Below are positions 8,237 through 16,245 of a stretch of 64,000 nt of DNA, piece by piece (the stretch's first letter is position 1; each line of letters starts with the position of its first letter). The notes under the pieces were generated by a model. The model searched no databases. It saw only the letters and a list, made by a program, of their open reading frames with translations, and was not told where the DNA came from. The position numbers and the translations under genes are program-made. This stretch comes from Embleya sp045207785 (GTDB taxonomy: Bacteria; Actinomycetota; Actinomycetes; Streptomycetales; Streptomycetaceae): the NCBI RefSeq assembly GCF_045207785.1, contig NZ_CP108777.1, positions 310,001 through 374,000 on the forward strand, read 5' to 3'.

Positions 8237-9088
8237 TCAATCGCGGTAGGCGGCGACCGCGATCTGGACGAACGAGCGGATCTGCGGATTCGTGTCGCCC
8301 TCGTTCCACGCCGCCACCACGCGGCTCGGCTGCATATCGATCAGCGGCACCACAGTGAGCCCCTCGGCCGGCTCGTGGTCCAGGAGTGTCATGCCGACCG
8401 TGCCGTTCCAGAGAACGGCTTGCCGGCATTCCTGGACGGCGCGCACCACCGGACCCTCGCGAGATTCCCCACCGTTCCAGTACGACTGCCAGATGGGGTC
8501 GGTGCCCTCCGGGAACAGGAACCAGCGGCGGTCGGCCAGGTCGGACAGCTTCAGGCTGTCGCGGCGGGCCAGCGGATCGTCGGTGCGCAACAGCGCTCCC
8601 ACCGGGTCGGCGCGCAGCTCGTGTACGGTCAGGCCGGTCTCGTCGAACGGCGCGCGGGTCAGGGCGATGTCGACCAGTCCGGCATGCAGCCCGCAGGTGG
8701 GGTCGGTCAGGTCGGTCTCGCGGATGCGAACCTCAACGCGTGGGTGCCGCCGGCGGTAGGCACTGGCCAGCCGGGTTGCGCCCGGGTCGGTACTGTCACC
8801 CAGGATGCCGACGGTGAGGGTCGCGGCTCCCGCTGCCGCGGCCACGCGTACATGTACCCGGTCGGCCTGTTCGAGCAGGGCGCGCGCCTCATCGAGTAGT
8901 ACCGCCCCCACCGGAGTCAGCGTGACACCGGCGGACGATCGGTCGAGCAGCGTGGCGCCGACCTCGATCTCCAGCTGCTTGATCGCCCGGCTCAGGGGCG
9001 GCTGACTCATGTGCAGCCGGGTGGCGGCCCGGCCGAAGTGGAGTTCCTCGGCGACCGCCACGAAATAGCGCAGCGTGCGTAACTCCAT
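8237..9088 (-). CDS. LysR family transcriptional regulator
   Basis: This is 283 residues. The start at 9086-9088 gives the canonical opening MELRTLRYFVAVAEELHFGR, and the winged HTH (AATRLHMSQPPLSRAIKQLE) lies at residues ~17-36. The remainder is a periplasmic-binding-protein-like co-inducer domain (TVGILGDS, VEVRIRETDL, VDIALTRAPF). LysR proteins usually sit next to and divergent from their target. The cupin gene starts 80 bp away in the other direction, and a LysR-type palindrome lies between them (9096-9114). This suggests autoregulation plus control of the cupin gene. Confidence 0.92.
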   Translation of the reverse strand: MELRTLRYFVAVAEELHFGRAATRLHMSQPPLSRAIKQLEIEVGATLLDRSSAGVTLTPVGAVLLDEARALLEQADRVHVRVAAAAGAATLTVGILGDSTDPGATRLASAYRRRHPRVEVRIRETDLTDPTCGLHAGLVDIALTRAPFDETGLTVHELRADPVGALLRTDDPLARRDSLKLSDLADRRWFLFPEGTDPIWQSYWNGGESREGPVVRAVQECRQAVLWNGTVGMTLLDHEPAEGLTVVPLIDMQPSRVVAAWNEGDTNPQIRSFVQIAVAAYRD

Positions 9089-9095
9089 GGTGCAA

Positions 9096-9114
9096 CGATA
9101 CTCGTACGGTATCG
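9096..9114. promoter_or_regulatory. LysR box between LysR and cupin genes
   Basis: The sequence is CGATAC, seven bases, GTATCG: a perfect 6-bp inverted repeat that fits the LysR consensus ATAC-N7-GTAT (T-N11-A). It lies only 8 bp upstream of the LysR start codon and about 55 bp upstream of the cupin start, inside the divergent promoter region. Confidence 0.75.
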
Positions 9115-9168
9115 ACGCCACACAAAGGGTCTTGGACAGTCGCAGTGCCCTGGACGTGGAATCGAAGC

Positions 9169-9663
9169 ATGACTGACGAACCGAAGACCAGTGAGCCGAT
9201 TGCCGACCCCGCCGTATCGGTGGTCGGTCCGGGCGACGGCGAGACGATCTTCCTGGGCACCACGCGACTGCGCGTCCTCGAAGACGGCAGCAACACCGGG
9301 CACCGCCTCGGGCTCGCCGAGTCCGTCCTCGCGCCGCACACGCCCGGACCTCCGCAGCACCGTCACGCCCAGCACGACGAGGGTTTCTACATCATCTCCG
9401 GCACGGTGCGGTTCACGGTCGGAGAGAAGGACTACGACGCGACGGCCGGAACGCTCGTGATGGTCCCGCCCGGAGCCCCGCACACCTTCGCCAACGTCAC
9501 CGACCAACAGGCCGTCATGCTCAGCACTTTCACGCCAGACCTGTACGTGCAGTACTTCCGAGACCTGCAGGACATGATCGCCGGCGGCCAGGCATTGACC
9601 CCACAGGCGACCCTCCGGGTGATGAGCCGTTACGCCACCGAACCCGCCACCGACTTCGCCTAG
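9169..9663 (+). CDS. Cupin domain protein
   Basis: This is 164 residues, starting at MTDEPKTSEP; an in-frame GTG at 9145 is possible but less likely. The cupin core is clear: PPQHRHAQHDEGFYIISGTVRF is motif 1 (two His, Glu, and the distal His positions), and GTLVMVPPGAPHTFANV is motif 2. Such small single-cupin proteins bind a divalent metal and act as dioxygenases, isomerases or quercetinase-like enzymes. The substrate is unknown. It is divergently transcribed from the LysR gene and probably controlled through the palindrome between them. Confidence 0.85.
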   Translation: MTDEPKTSEPIADPAVSVVGPGDGETIFLGTTRLRVLEDGSNTGHRLGLAESVLAPHTPGPPQHRHAQHDEGFYIISGTVRFTVGEKDYDATAGTLVMVPPGAPHTFANVTDQQAVMLSTFTPDLYVQYFRDLQDMIAGGQALTPQATLRVMSRYATEPATDFA

Positions 9664-9826
9664 AAGTCGGAAGGACAACGCCGCCCGGCTGCCCGTACCG
9701 AAACCGTACAGCCGCGGCGGCTCCTACCTCGGGAGGTCCGTGCCGCTGACGAACTCGCGCACTCGCTTGTGCCTTTGCCCGCTCTCTGCTGGTGACGATG
9801 AGGTCACCTACAACCGGTAACCGTGG

Positions 9827-10198
9827 ATGGGAATCGTGAACGTCGCATATTGGATCGTTGCCGGCCTGCTTGCTCTCTTCTACCTCTACGCGGGCGGGGT
9901 GAAGGCGGTCCAGAGCCGTGAGCAGCTCCGGCCGATGATGGCCTGGGTGGACAGCACGCCGATGCCGGCCGTCAGGGCCATCGGGGTGATCGAAGTGCTC
10001 GGCGCGATCGGGCTGATCCTCCCGCCGCTGACCGGCATCGCGCCCTGGCTGGCCCTGGTTGCGGCCATCGGGTTCGTGGTCCTCCAGATCGGCGCGACCA
10101 GAGTTCACCTGAGCCGCGAAGACCGCCGGATCGCCCTCAACATCACGCTCATGCTCGCGGCGGCCGTGACCGTCTGGATGGCGACGACATGGCTGTGA
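9827..10198 (+). CDS. DoxX family membrane protein
   Basis: This is 123 residues with four predicted transmembrane helices. The first helix includes AYWIVAGLLALFYLYAGGVKAV, whose F-x-x-A-G-x-x-K pattern is the DoxX signature. VIEVLGAIGLILPP marks helix 2, and IALNITLMLAAAVTVWMA is the last helix. DoxX-like proteins are small inner-membrane proteins linked to redox or thiol stress in some bacteria. No partner gene is adjacent. The cupin gene lies 163 bp upstream on the same strand. Confidence 0.85.
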   Translation: MGIVNVAYWIVAGLLALFYLYAGGVKAVQSREQLRPMMAWVDSTPMPAVRAIGVIEVLGAIGLILPPLTGIAPWLALVAAIGFVVLQIGATRVHLSREDRRIALNITLMLAAAVTVWMATTWL

Positions 10199-10353
10199 CT
10201 TCAGTCAGTCCCAGCGACCTGAGAGTTCGCACGACGGTCACGAGTTGGCGCTCTTGAGACAGCGTCAGCAGATCAAGCCCGCAGGCCACCGGCTGTGATG
10301 TACGGGAGTTGGTGCACCCCCATGCCCTGCATGAGGGTGCTTGTCCGGTTCGG

Positions 10354-12030
10354 TCAGGGGTAGAGGTTGCGGCCCTCGCGGATGCTTTCGTGATGCGTCG
10401 GGTCCATGACGCTCTCCCATTCCCACTCGGAGATGGGTTCGGCGTCCTTGAACTCGTAGGGGCCCATGCTCATCGCGAAGCGCCCGTCGGCGTAGAGCAT
10501 CGGGCGTTCCTCACCCGATTCGGAGTACCGCTCGACGTGCCGGACCGTCGGGCCCTCCGGCCGGGTGAAGTCGATCAGCGCGATCGCGACCCAATAGCCG
10601 ATGTCGTTGTCGTCGAGGAGCGGAATCGTCACGACCGAGCCCCGGCCGTCGTCGACGACGGCCTTGGCGCCGTAGGACTTGAAGCTGCCGCTACCGTTGC
10701 CGAGCGCGCTGTACGCGCAGATCAGTACGTGGCCCTGGAGGTCGGGGCGGGTGATCCGGATGACCTCGCGGCCCGGGCCGCGGGCGTCGCCGTCCAGGTG
10801 GAGGTACGGCTCGGCGGTCGTAGAGCCGAAGTTGCGGTAGTAGACCGCGCCCTTGGTCGGTATTCGCTTGTCGCTCGGCGGAACCGCCTCTGTGCGCGGC
10901 ACGAACATCGCGTACAGGTCGAGGTCCGCCTCGCCGAAGTCGTCGTACGCGGTGCCCCCGTCCCATTCGAGCGCCGCCGTGATCACGAGGCCGGGGTCGC
11001 CGTCCCACGGCAGTGCCACGCTCTGACTCTTGGTCAGTTTGATCGCGCCGAGCGGTGGTTTGGTCATGTTCAACGGCGCGGCGGCGGCCGGGGCGGCTGC
11101 GTACGGGGTCGCCGCCGGGTACGGCGTGGTGGGTACGTACGCGGCGGTCGGCGCGGTGGTCGGCGCGGCGGCCGGCTCCGTCGGGGTGTCCGGGCGGCGA
11201 CGCAGCCGAGACAGCGCCCGGGACACCGGGGAGGCGGGAGCCGGGGCGGGCGCCGGGGCCGTGGGCGGTGCGATGGCCGGCGGCGGGGTGAACGCGACGG
11301 GGGCCGGTGTGGGCACGGGGGCCGCGAAGCCGGTGGCGTACTCCGGAGCGGCGGTGGCCGGGGGCACGGCGAACTCGGGCCCAGGGGCCTGCTGCTGTGG
11401 CTGTGCGGCGGGTGGAGCGAAGGCGACGGGCGCCGGCTGTGCGGTGGGGGCGGCGAAGCCCGAGGGTGCTTCCGCCGCGTCGGGGATCGCGAAGCCCACC
11501 GGAAGCTCCGGCGCCGTCGGCGTGTCGTCGGGCTCCTCGGCGACCTCGATCCCGAAGTCCGTGGCGATACCCGCGAGACCGCTCGCATACCCCTGACCGA
11601 CCGCGCGTACCTTCCACGCGTCCGCGCGCCGGTACACCTCGACCAACACGGCCGCGGTCTGGCCCCGCGTCAAGTCGTCGGGCCGGTAGACCAGCCCGCC
11701 CACGACCGCCTGTAGGCCGCGGACGTCCGCCAGGGTGTCCGCGCCCGTCTCCCCGTCGGCCGCGACCACCACGACCAGGCTCGCCACGTCGGCGGCGACC
11801 GCGCTCGTGACCACGGTCATCCGCCCGCCGTCGGCGAGTCGGACCGCGCCGTCGGGGCTCGCGGGGTTGTTCCAGAAGACGAAGTCCGCGTCACCGCGCA
11901 CCAGATGATCGGCGGTGAGGAGCAACGCCGAGACGTCGACGCCCGCGCGCCCCTCCCACGACACGACGATCTCGACGATCTCTTCGCCGAGCGGCGCGTT
12001 CGCGCCCGTCGTCAACACGACATGCGACAT
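10354..12030 (-). CDS. TerD family protein with two TerD domains
   Basis: This is 558 residues, starting at MSHVVLTTGANAPL. The N-terminal TerD-like domain (about 1-175) contains VSALLLTADHLVRGDADFVFWNNPASPDGAVRL, a TerD hallmark segment. A Pro/Ala/Thr-rich linker of roughly 170 residues follows. The C-terminal domain (about 340-558) reads like a second TerD unit (DLYAMFVPRTE, GAVYYRNFGST, PYLHLDGDARGPGREVI, NDIGYWVAIALIDF). TerD domains bind calcium and act in tellurite/stress resistance and membrane-linked sensing in actinomycetes. The fused double-domain form with a disordered linker is known in Streptomyces. No other ter genes are adjacent. Confidence 0.88.
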   Translation of the reverse strand: MSHVVLTTGANAPLGEEIVEIVVSWEGRAGVDVSALLLTADHLVRGDADFVFWNNPASPDGAVRLADGGRMTVVTSAVAADVASLVVVVAADGETGADTLADVRGLQAVVGGLVYRPDDLTRGQTAAVLVEVYRRADAWKVRAVGQGYASGLAGIATDFGIEVAEEPDDTPTAPELPVGFAIPDAAEAPSGFAAPTAQPAPVAFAPPAAQPQQQAPGPEFAVPPATAAPEYATGFAAPVPTPAPVAFTPPPAIAPPTAPAPAPAPASPVSRALSRLRRRPDTPTEPAAAPTTAPTAAYVPTTPYPAATPYAAAPAAAAPLNMTKPPLGAIKLTKSQSVALPWDGDPGLVITAALEWDGGTAYDDFGEADLDLYAMFVPRTEAVPPSDKRIPTKGAVYYRNFGSTTAEPYLHLDGDARGPGREVIRITRPDLQGHVLICAYSALGNGSGSFKSYGAKAVVDDGRGSVVTIPLLDDNDIGYWVAIALIDFTRPEGPTVRHVERYSESGEERPMLYADGRFAMSMGPYEFKDAEPISEWEWESVMDPTHHESIREGRNLYP

Positions 12031-12230
12031 CGATGACCAACCCCCCAGAGTCGACACAGTCCCCCGCCGGGATCCTATGCGGCGATCCGCGAAAGTACCT
12101 GCGCGTGCGAAGGGCGGCTCGCAGGGTCTCGAGCGAGGCGCGGGCGCGGGGACAGGTGAGTACGAGGGTCGAGTATCTCGTGAGTACGTGGACCCGGGTG
12201 GTCCGGGAGGAGTGTTCGTAGGTTCGGTGC

Positions 12231-12578
12231 ATGACGACGACGGTGAATGGTGGGACGCGGGTTCGGAAGGCGTGGAGCACGGCGGTGCGGGTGGTCGCCG
12301 TGGTCGCGTTGTGGGTCTGGTGCGTCGTGTCCGGGTGGGTGGTGATGTTCGGCAGCGCCATGTCCACGGCGAACTGCGACTTCGAGGAGGGGTTCCAATG
12401 CGATTCGGGGTGGTTCACACCACTGGCACTGTGGCTGCCCGTGCTGGGCGCGCTGATCGCCGGCGGCGTGGGGACCTGGGGCGCGCTCTCGCGCGGACGG
12501 CACTGGCCCTGGTGGTTCGCCGGCGTGGCGCTGTCGCTGATACCGGCGATCGTGATGACGGCCCTGATCGACACGTGA
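12231..12578 (+). CDS. Small membrane protein
   Basis: This is 115 residues with three predicted transmembrane helices: VVAVVALWVWCVVSGWVVMF, PLALWLPVLGALIAGGVG and WWFAGVALSLIPAIVMTAL. The loop between helices 1 and 2 has two cysteines (NCDFEEGFQCDSGW), which may pair outside the cell. I recognise no family. It lies just upstream of the putative RiPP precursor on the same strand (105 bp gap), so a link is possible but unproven. Its promoter region contains two copies of GTGAGTACG spaced by 24 bp. Confidence 0.65.
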   Translation: MTTTVNGGTRVRKAWSTAVRVVAVVALWVWCVVSGWVVMFGSAMSTANCDFEEGFQCDSGWFTPLALWLPVLGALIAGGVGTWGALSRGRHWPWWFAGVALSLIPAIVMTALIDT

Positions 12579-12682
12579 TCCATGCGGTCGTCGGCACCGC
12601 CCCGCCGATCGCCGGGCACTGGCGATCATGCGGTCGGTCACGGGATGATGACTCGACGTCACCGCGAGGAGGGATCATCGAT

Positions 12683-12799
12683 ATGGGTACGCACAACAAG
12701 CCCACGCCGCCCCCGCAACCCGCTCCGGAGCCGTCCCCCGACGGTGACGACCCGACATTGCGCAACCCGGGTCCCGGTACGCACAAGAAGCCCAAGTGA
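12683..12799 (+). CDS. Candidate RiPP precursor peptide (imiditide-like), 38 aa
   Basis: A 38-residue ORF starts at ATG 12683 and is preceded by GAGGAGGG at good spacing. Its stop overlaps the GTG start of the methyltransferase (GTGA, 12796-12799), so the two are translationally coupled. The peptide is hydrophilic and Pro-rich and has a motif repeated near both ends (GTHNKP at 2-7, GTHKKP at 32-37). Between them is an Asp-Gly-Asp-Asp-Pro stretch at residues 20-24. Asp-Gly is the site most prone to aspartimide formation. A short peptide coupled to a PIMT homologue is the gene pair described for imiditides. It is too short for most gene finders. The function is inferred from context only. Confidence 0.6.
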   Translation: MGTHNKPTPPPQPAPEPSPDGDDPTLRNPGPGTHKKPK

Positions 12800-13968
12800 G
12801 CGACCAGGAGCATCTCGAACGATCGGTCGAAACCCTGGATGCCCTCGGCGAGTTCGAGCAGCCCTGGATGCGCGATGCCTTCGCGCGGGTTCCTCGGCAC
12901 CGCTTCGTCCCCGACACCGTGTGGGTGCCCGGCGACGACGGCTACCGGGCGCTCGAGCGGGCCGGGGAGCCGGGGCGGTGGGCCGAGGCGGTGTACGCGC
13001 CGCATGCCCCGTTGGTCGTCCAGGTCGACGACGGCCGGCCCGTCCGGCCCGGGGTGGGGCAGGTGGCGTCGAGTTCGATCAGCGCGCCCTCGGCGGTGCT
13101 GTTCATGCTCCGGGCGTTGGGCGTCGAGCCGGGTGACCGGGTCCTGGAGATCGGCGGCGGTACGGGCTGGAACGCCGCGCTGTTGTGCGAGCGCGCGGGA
13201 CCGGGGCGGGTGTGCACGGTCGAGATAGACCCCGTGCTGGCCGACCGGGCGCGCAGGGCGCTGGAGGCGGCGGGGTGCCGGGTGCACGTGGTGTGCGCGG
13301 ACGGCGAGCTCGGGCACCGCGAACACGCGCCCTTCGACCGGGTGATCGCCACGGCCGCCGTGGGCCGCGTCCCCTACGCGTGGGTGGAACAGACCGCACC
13401 GGGGGGTGTGATCGTCGCTCCCCGGATCGTCCCCTTCCATCAGGGCGGCCTGCTCCGGCTCACCGTCGCAGGCGACGGGACCGCTTCCGGGGTCTTCGAC
13501 GGCGGGGTGATGTTCATGCCCACGCGCGGTCAACGCTTCACCCGCTTCGACCCCGCGACCGTGGTCGACGACGACACGTGGGAACACTCCGACGCGGGCG
13601 TCACCGCGCTGGACGTCGCCGCCCTGGACGACGTCCACGCCCGGTTCGCGATCTCGCTGCGCGTCCCCGACGTCCACCACCTCCTCGAACTCGACCGAGG
13701 CCGGGGCCGCACGTTGTGGCTGGGTGACGCCGCCGGCACGTCCTGGGCCGTCGTCCGGGACACCACCGCCGGAGTCGGCGGCGAGGTCAACCGGTTCGGG
13801 CCCCGCGACCTGGCGCGGGAGGTCCACGACGCCCTGACGCTGTGGGAGAAGGCCGACCAGCCCAGGCTCTGGGACTTCGGCGCCACCGTCACCCGGCAGG
13901 GAACCGTGTACTGGCTCGGCGAGGCCGATCGGCCCTTCACCGAAGACCAGGGCCGCCACGCCGGGTAG
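12796..13968 (+). CDS. Protein-isoaspartyl O-methyltransferase homologue, RiPP type
   Basis: This is 390 residues from a GTG at 12796. The PIMT signatures are present: VGQVASSSISAPSAVLFML (about residues 87-105) and the SAM-binding motif VLEIGGGTGWNAALLCE (117-132), followed by CTVEIDP and DRVIATAAV. Housekeeping PIMT enzymes are about 210-230 residues. This one carries a C-terminal extension of ~170 residues, as do PIMT homologues that act in RiPP pathways, where methylating an Asp side chain leads to aspartimide. Coupling to the 38-aa Asp-Gly peptide supports that role over protein repair. No ATP-grasp, lanthipeptide or lasso genes are adjacent, which leaves a minimal two-gene arrangement. 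A role in general protein repair is the alternative. Confidence 0.82.
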   Translation: MSDQEHLERSVETLDALGEFEQPWMRDAFARVPRHRFVPDTVWVPGDDGYRALERAGEPGRWAEAVYAPHAPLVVQVDDGRPVRPGVGQVASSSISAPSAVLFMLRALGVEPGDRVLEIGGGTGWNAALLCERAGPGRVCTVEIDPVLADRARRALEAAGCRVHVVCADGELGHREHAPFDRVIATAAVGRVPYAWVEQTAPGGVIVAPRIVPFHQGGLLRLTVAGDGTASGVFDGGVMFMPTRGQRFTRFDPATVVDDDTWEHSDAGVTALDVAALDDVHARFAISLRVPDVHHLLELDRGRGRTLWLGDAAGTSWAVVRDTTAGVGGEVNRFGPRDLAREVHDALTLWEKADQPRLWDFGATVTRQGTVYWLGEADRPFTEDQGRHAG

Positions 13969-14086
13969 GGCCACCGGACCCTCGTCCGGAGCGCAGCAGG
14001 CCGTGTTCGGCCGGGTGGCCAGGTGGGCGAGGTGGATCGTGCTCGCTAAGGAGTGCCGGTCGGGGGCTGGTGGATGGATCCGTCTC

Positions 14087-14773
14087 GTGGCGAGAGAAGC
14101 CGGGCAGCAGACCCGCAGCGAAGCGGTGCACGATCGCATCCGGGCCGACATCCTGGGCGGCCGGCTCCGGCCCGGCCGGCGGTTGAAGTTCCCCGAGCTC
14201 AGCGAGCGGTACGGGGTGAGCACCGGCGCCGTACGCGAAGCCCTGCTCAGGCTGGTCGCCAAGAACCTGGTCAGCTCCGAGGCGCACCACGGCTTCCGGG
14301 TCACCGACGTGACCGCTCGCGGGCTGGCCGACCTGACCGACGCCCGCACCGAGCTCGAGTGCCTCGCCCTGAGCCGCGCCATCGACGAAGGCGACCTGGC
14401 GTGGCAGGCCCAAGTGCTGGCCGCCCACCACACGTTCGAGCAGACCCCACTCGGCGTGGGCGACCAACCCGGCGAGGACTGGCTGATCGCCCACGCCGAC
14501 TTCCACACCGCGCTCCTGGCCGGCTGCGCCAACCCCCGGCTGCGCGACCTGGCCGCCTCGCTTCGGGAAGAGGCCGAGTTGTACCGACGGTGGAGCCGAC
14601 CCACACCGGCGGACGCGCGCCACCGGACGACCGACCAGGCGGGTCACAAGGAACACCGCGACCTGCTCGACGCGGTCATGACCCGCGACAGCAAGCGCGC
14701 CGACGCCATCCTGCGCCGCCTGATCGGCGCCACGTCAGCCATGATCCTGGACACCGACGAACCGCACGCGTGA
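14087..14773 (+). CDS. GntR family regulator, FCD-type
   Basis: This is 228 residues from a GTG at 14087 (VAREAGQQTRSEAV). The winged HTH covers residues ~10-72 (AVHDRIRADILGGRLRPGRRL, LSERYGVSTGAVREALLRLVAKNLV). The C-terminal FCD ligand-binding helical bundle follows, with conserved acid/His positions (TDARTELECLAL, AHADFHTALLAGC, KEHRDLLDAVM). Such regulators usually sense small carboxylates. It lies 118 bp downstream of the methyltransferase gene on the same strand. It may regulate a nearby gene, but no operator was found. Confidence 0.88.
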   Translation: MAREAGQQTRSEAVHDRIRADILGGRLRPGRRLKFPELSERYGVSTGAVREALLRLVAKNLVSSEAHHGFRVTDVTARGLADLTDARTELECLALSRAIDEGDLAWQAQVLAAHHTFEQTPLGVGDQPGEDWLIAHADFHTALLAGCANPRLRDLAASLREEAELYRRWSRPTPADARHRTTDQAGHKEHRDLLDAVMTRDSKRADAILRRLIGATSAMILDTDEPHA

Positions 14774-14827
14774 CGCCGGTGATCGGCCCACTGCCTGCCG
14801 CGCCGCAGGCGTTTCTCCCGAGCGGTC

Positions 14828-16159
14828 CTACGACTTTCCGTGAGCACGCCGAGCGGACCGCAGCGCGAGCGCCACGCACACCGTCCCGAGCAGCCCCGCC
14901 CATGCGGTCACCACGTGCGGCGCGCCGAACTCGGCCGCCGCCCCCGCCAGCGCCATGCCCACGCCCTGGATCGTCATCAGCCCGGCCGCCATCAGCGTCA
15001 TCGCCCTACCCTGCATTCCCTCCGGAATCGCTGCCAGGATCCACTGGTCCACGCCCAACGTGTACGCCCCGCACAGCCCCGTCGCGAACATCGCGGCGAT
15101 CGCCCAGGGCAGCGACGGTCGCACCGCGAACCCCAGATACGGCAGCAGCGAGAGCAGCGCCAGCGGCCCCGCGATCCTCGACCGCGCCTCCGGGCCGAGC
15201 AGTGTCCCGGCGAGCAGTTCGCCGAGCAACGTGCCCACCGGCATCGCCGCCATGAACAGCCCGAGCCCGGTGGTGCCCGCGCCGATCCCGTCGGTGTACG
15301 GAGCCGCCAATGCCTCGGGTACCACCAGGAAGAACGGCTGGATCCAGAAGAGCACGAGCAGGTTCCGCAGCCGGCGATTCGCCAACAGCCGGCGCGTACC
15401 CCCTCCCCCGCTCTCGGGGCCGCCCTCGCGCGGCGCGCGAGCGGGACGGTTCCGGGTCCCGAAACGCAGCAGCAGCGCGGACCCCGCGAAGGTCACCGCC
15501 GTGATCATCAACGCCTCGCGCGGGCCGACCACCACCAGGAGCAGCCCGCCGAGGCCGAACCCGGCGACCTGCGCGCCCTGTGCCACCATCCGGATCAGCG
15601 ACCGGCCCAGGATCAGCGCGTCGCCCTCGCCCAGGATGTCCGCCAGGCTCGCCGCTCGCGTGCCGCTGAACACCGGTGCCACCAGCGCCATCGCGAACCG
15701 GAGCGTCAGCAGCACCGCCACCGGGGTCCCCGGCGTCGCCATCACCGCCGCGCACGCCACGCACAGCACGTCGCAGACCACCAGGACCGTGCGCGCCGCG
15801 TACCGATCCGCGACCCCGGCCAACACCGTGCCACCGATCGCGTAGGGCAGGAAACCCAGTGCGTAGGTGAGCGCCGTGAGCAGCGCGGAGCCGGTGAGCC
15901 GGTACACCAGCACCGAAAGTGCGACCTGGGCCAACACCGAGCCGGTCATCGACAGCACGTGCGCCGCGAAGACCGGCCGGAACTCGCGTACGGCGAACAC
16001 CTGTCCGTAGCCGGAGCCGGTCTTCGACGATGTCGCCGCGGGCGCGACCGGAGCGGTGTCGAAGGTCTCGCGGACGCCGACCGCCGAGCCGGCCGGAGTG
16101 GTTCCCTCGTCCCGGGCCGGGTCCGCGGCCTCGGCTCCCTCGTTTCGCGTCGTTGTCAT
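14828..16159 (-). CDS. MFS transporter (drug-efflux type)
   Basis: This is 443 residues from the ATG at 16157-16159. It has about 60 hydrophilic N-terminal residues, then 10-12 transmembrane helices: VLSMTGSVLAQVALSVLVYRLTGSALLTALTYALGFLPYAIGG, ALMITAVTFAGSALLLRF, GLFMAAMPVGTLLGELLAG and others. The pattern resembles MFS exporters of the Tcr/DHA3 group (macrolide- or drug-export-like). It faces an ArsR-type regulator gene starting 86 bp away on the opposite strand, and an inverted repeat lies between them. This points to a regulator-efflux pair. Confidence 0.85.
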   Translation of the reverse strand: MTTTRNEGAEAADPARDEGTTPAGSAVGVRETFDTAPVAPAATSSKTGSGYGQVFAVREFRPVFAAHVLSMTGSVLAQVALSVLVYRLTGSALLTALTYALGFLPYAIGGTVLAGVADRYAARTVLVVCDVLCVACAAVMATPGTPVAVLLTLRFAMALVAPVFSGTRAASLADILGEGDALILGRSLIRMVAQGAQVAGFGLGGLLLVVVGPREALMITAVTFAGSALLLRFGTRNRPARAPREGGPESGGGGTRRLLANRRLRNLLVLFWIQPFFLVVPEALAAPYTDGIGAGTTGLGLFMAAMPVGTLLGELLAGTLLGPEARSRIAGPLALLSLLPYLGFAVRPSLPWAIAAMFATGLCGAYTLGVDQWILAAIPEGMQGRAMTLMAAGLMTIQGVGMALAGAAAEFGAPHVVTAWAGLLGTVCVALALRSARRAHGKS

Positions 16160-16197
16160 GGCGGCAGCCTGGTCGGATGCCTTCGCGAGCTGTACTG

Positions 16198-16215
16198 TTT
16201 CGGCCCCACCCGAAA
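16198..16215. promoter_or_regulatory. Inverted repeat between MFS and ArsR-type genes
   Basis: The sequence is TTTCGG, six bases, CCGAAA: a perfect 6-bp inverted repeat in the 86-bp divergent promoter region. It lies about 30 bp upstream of the regulator start and 38 bp from the transporter start. It is a plausible operator for the adjacent ArsR-like regulator. Confidence 0.5.
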
Positions 16216-16245
16216 GTTCGGCCGGCTGCGGGAGGCTCCGTGCCC

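Noticed and set aside
12683..13968. Assigning the peptide/methyltransferase pair to the FxLD lanthipeptide system or a graspetide system
   Set aside because: The peptide has no FxLD motif and no Ser/Thr/Cys-rich core, and no LanB/LanC, ATP-grasp or peptidase gene is nearby.
12415..14604. 729-codon open frame on the minus strand opposite the methyltransferase and GntR genes
   Set aside because: Composition is that of an antisense shadow. It crosses three well-supported plus-strand genes, including the peptide ORF, and has no recognisable domain.
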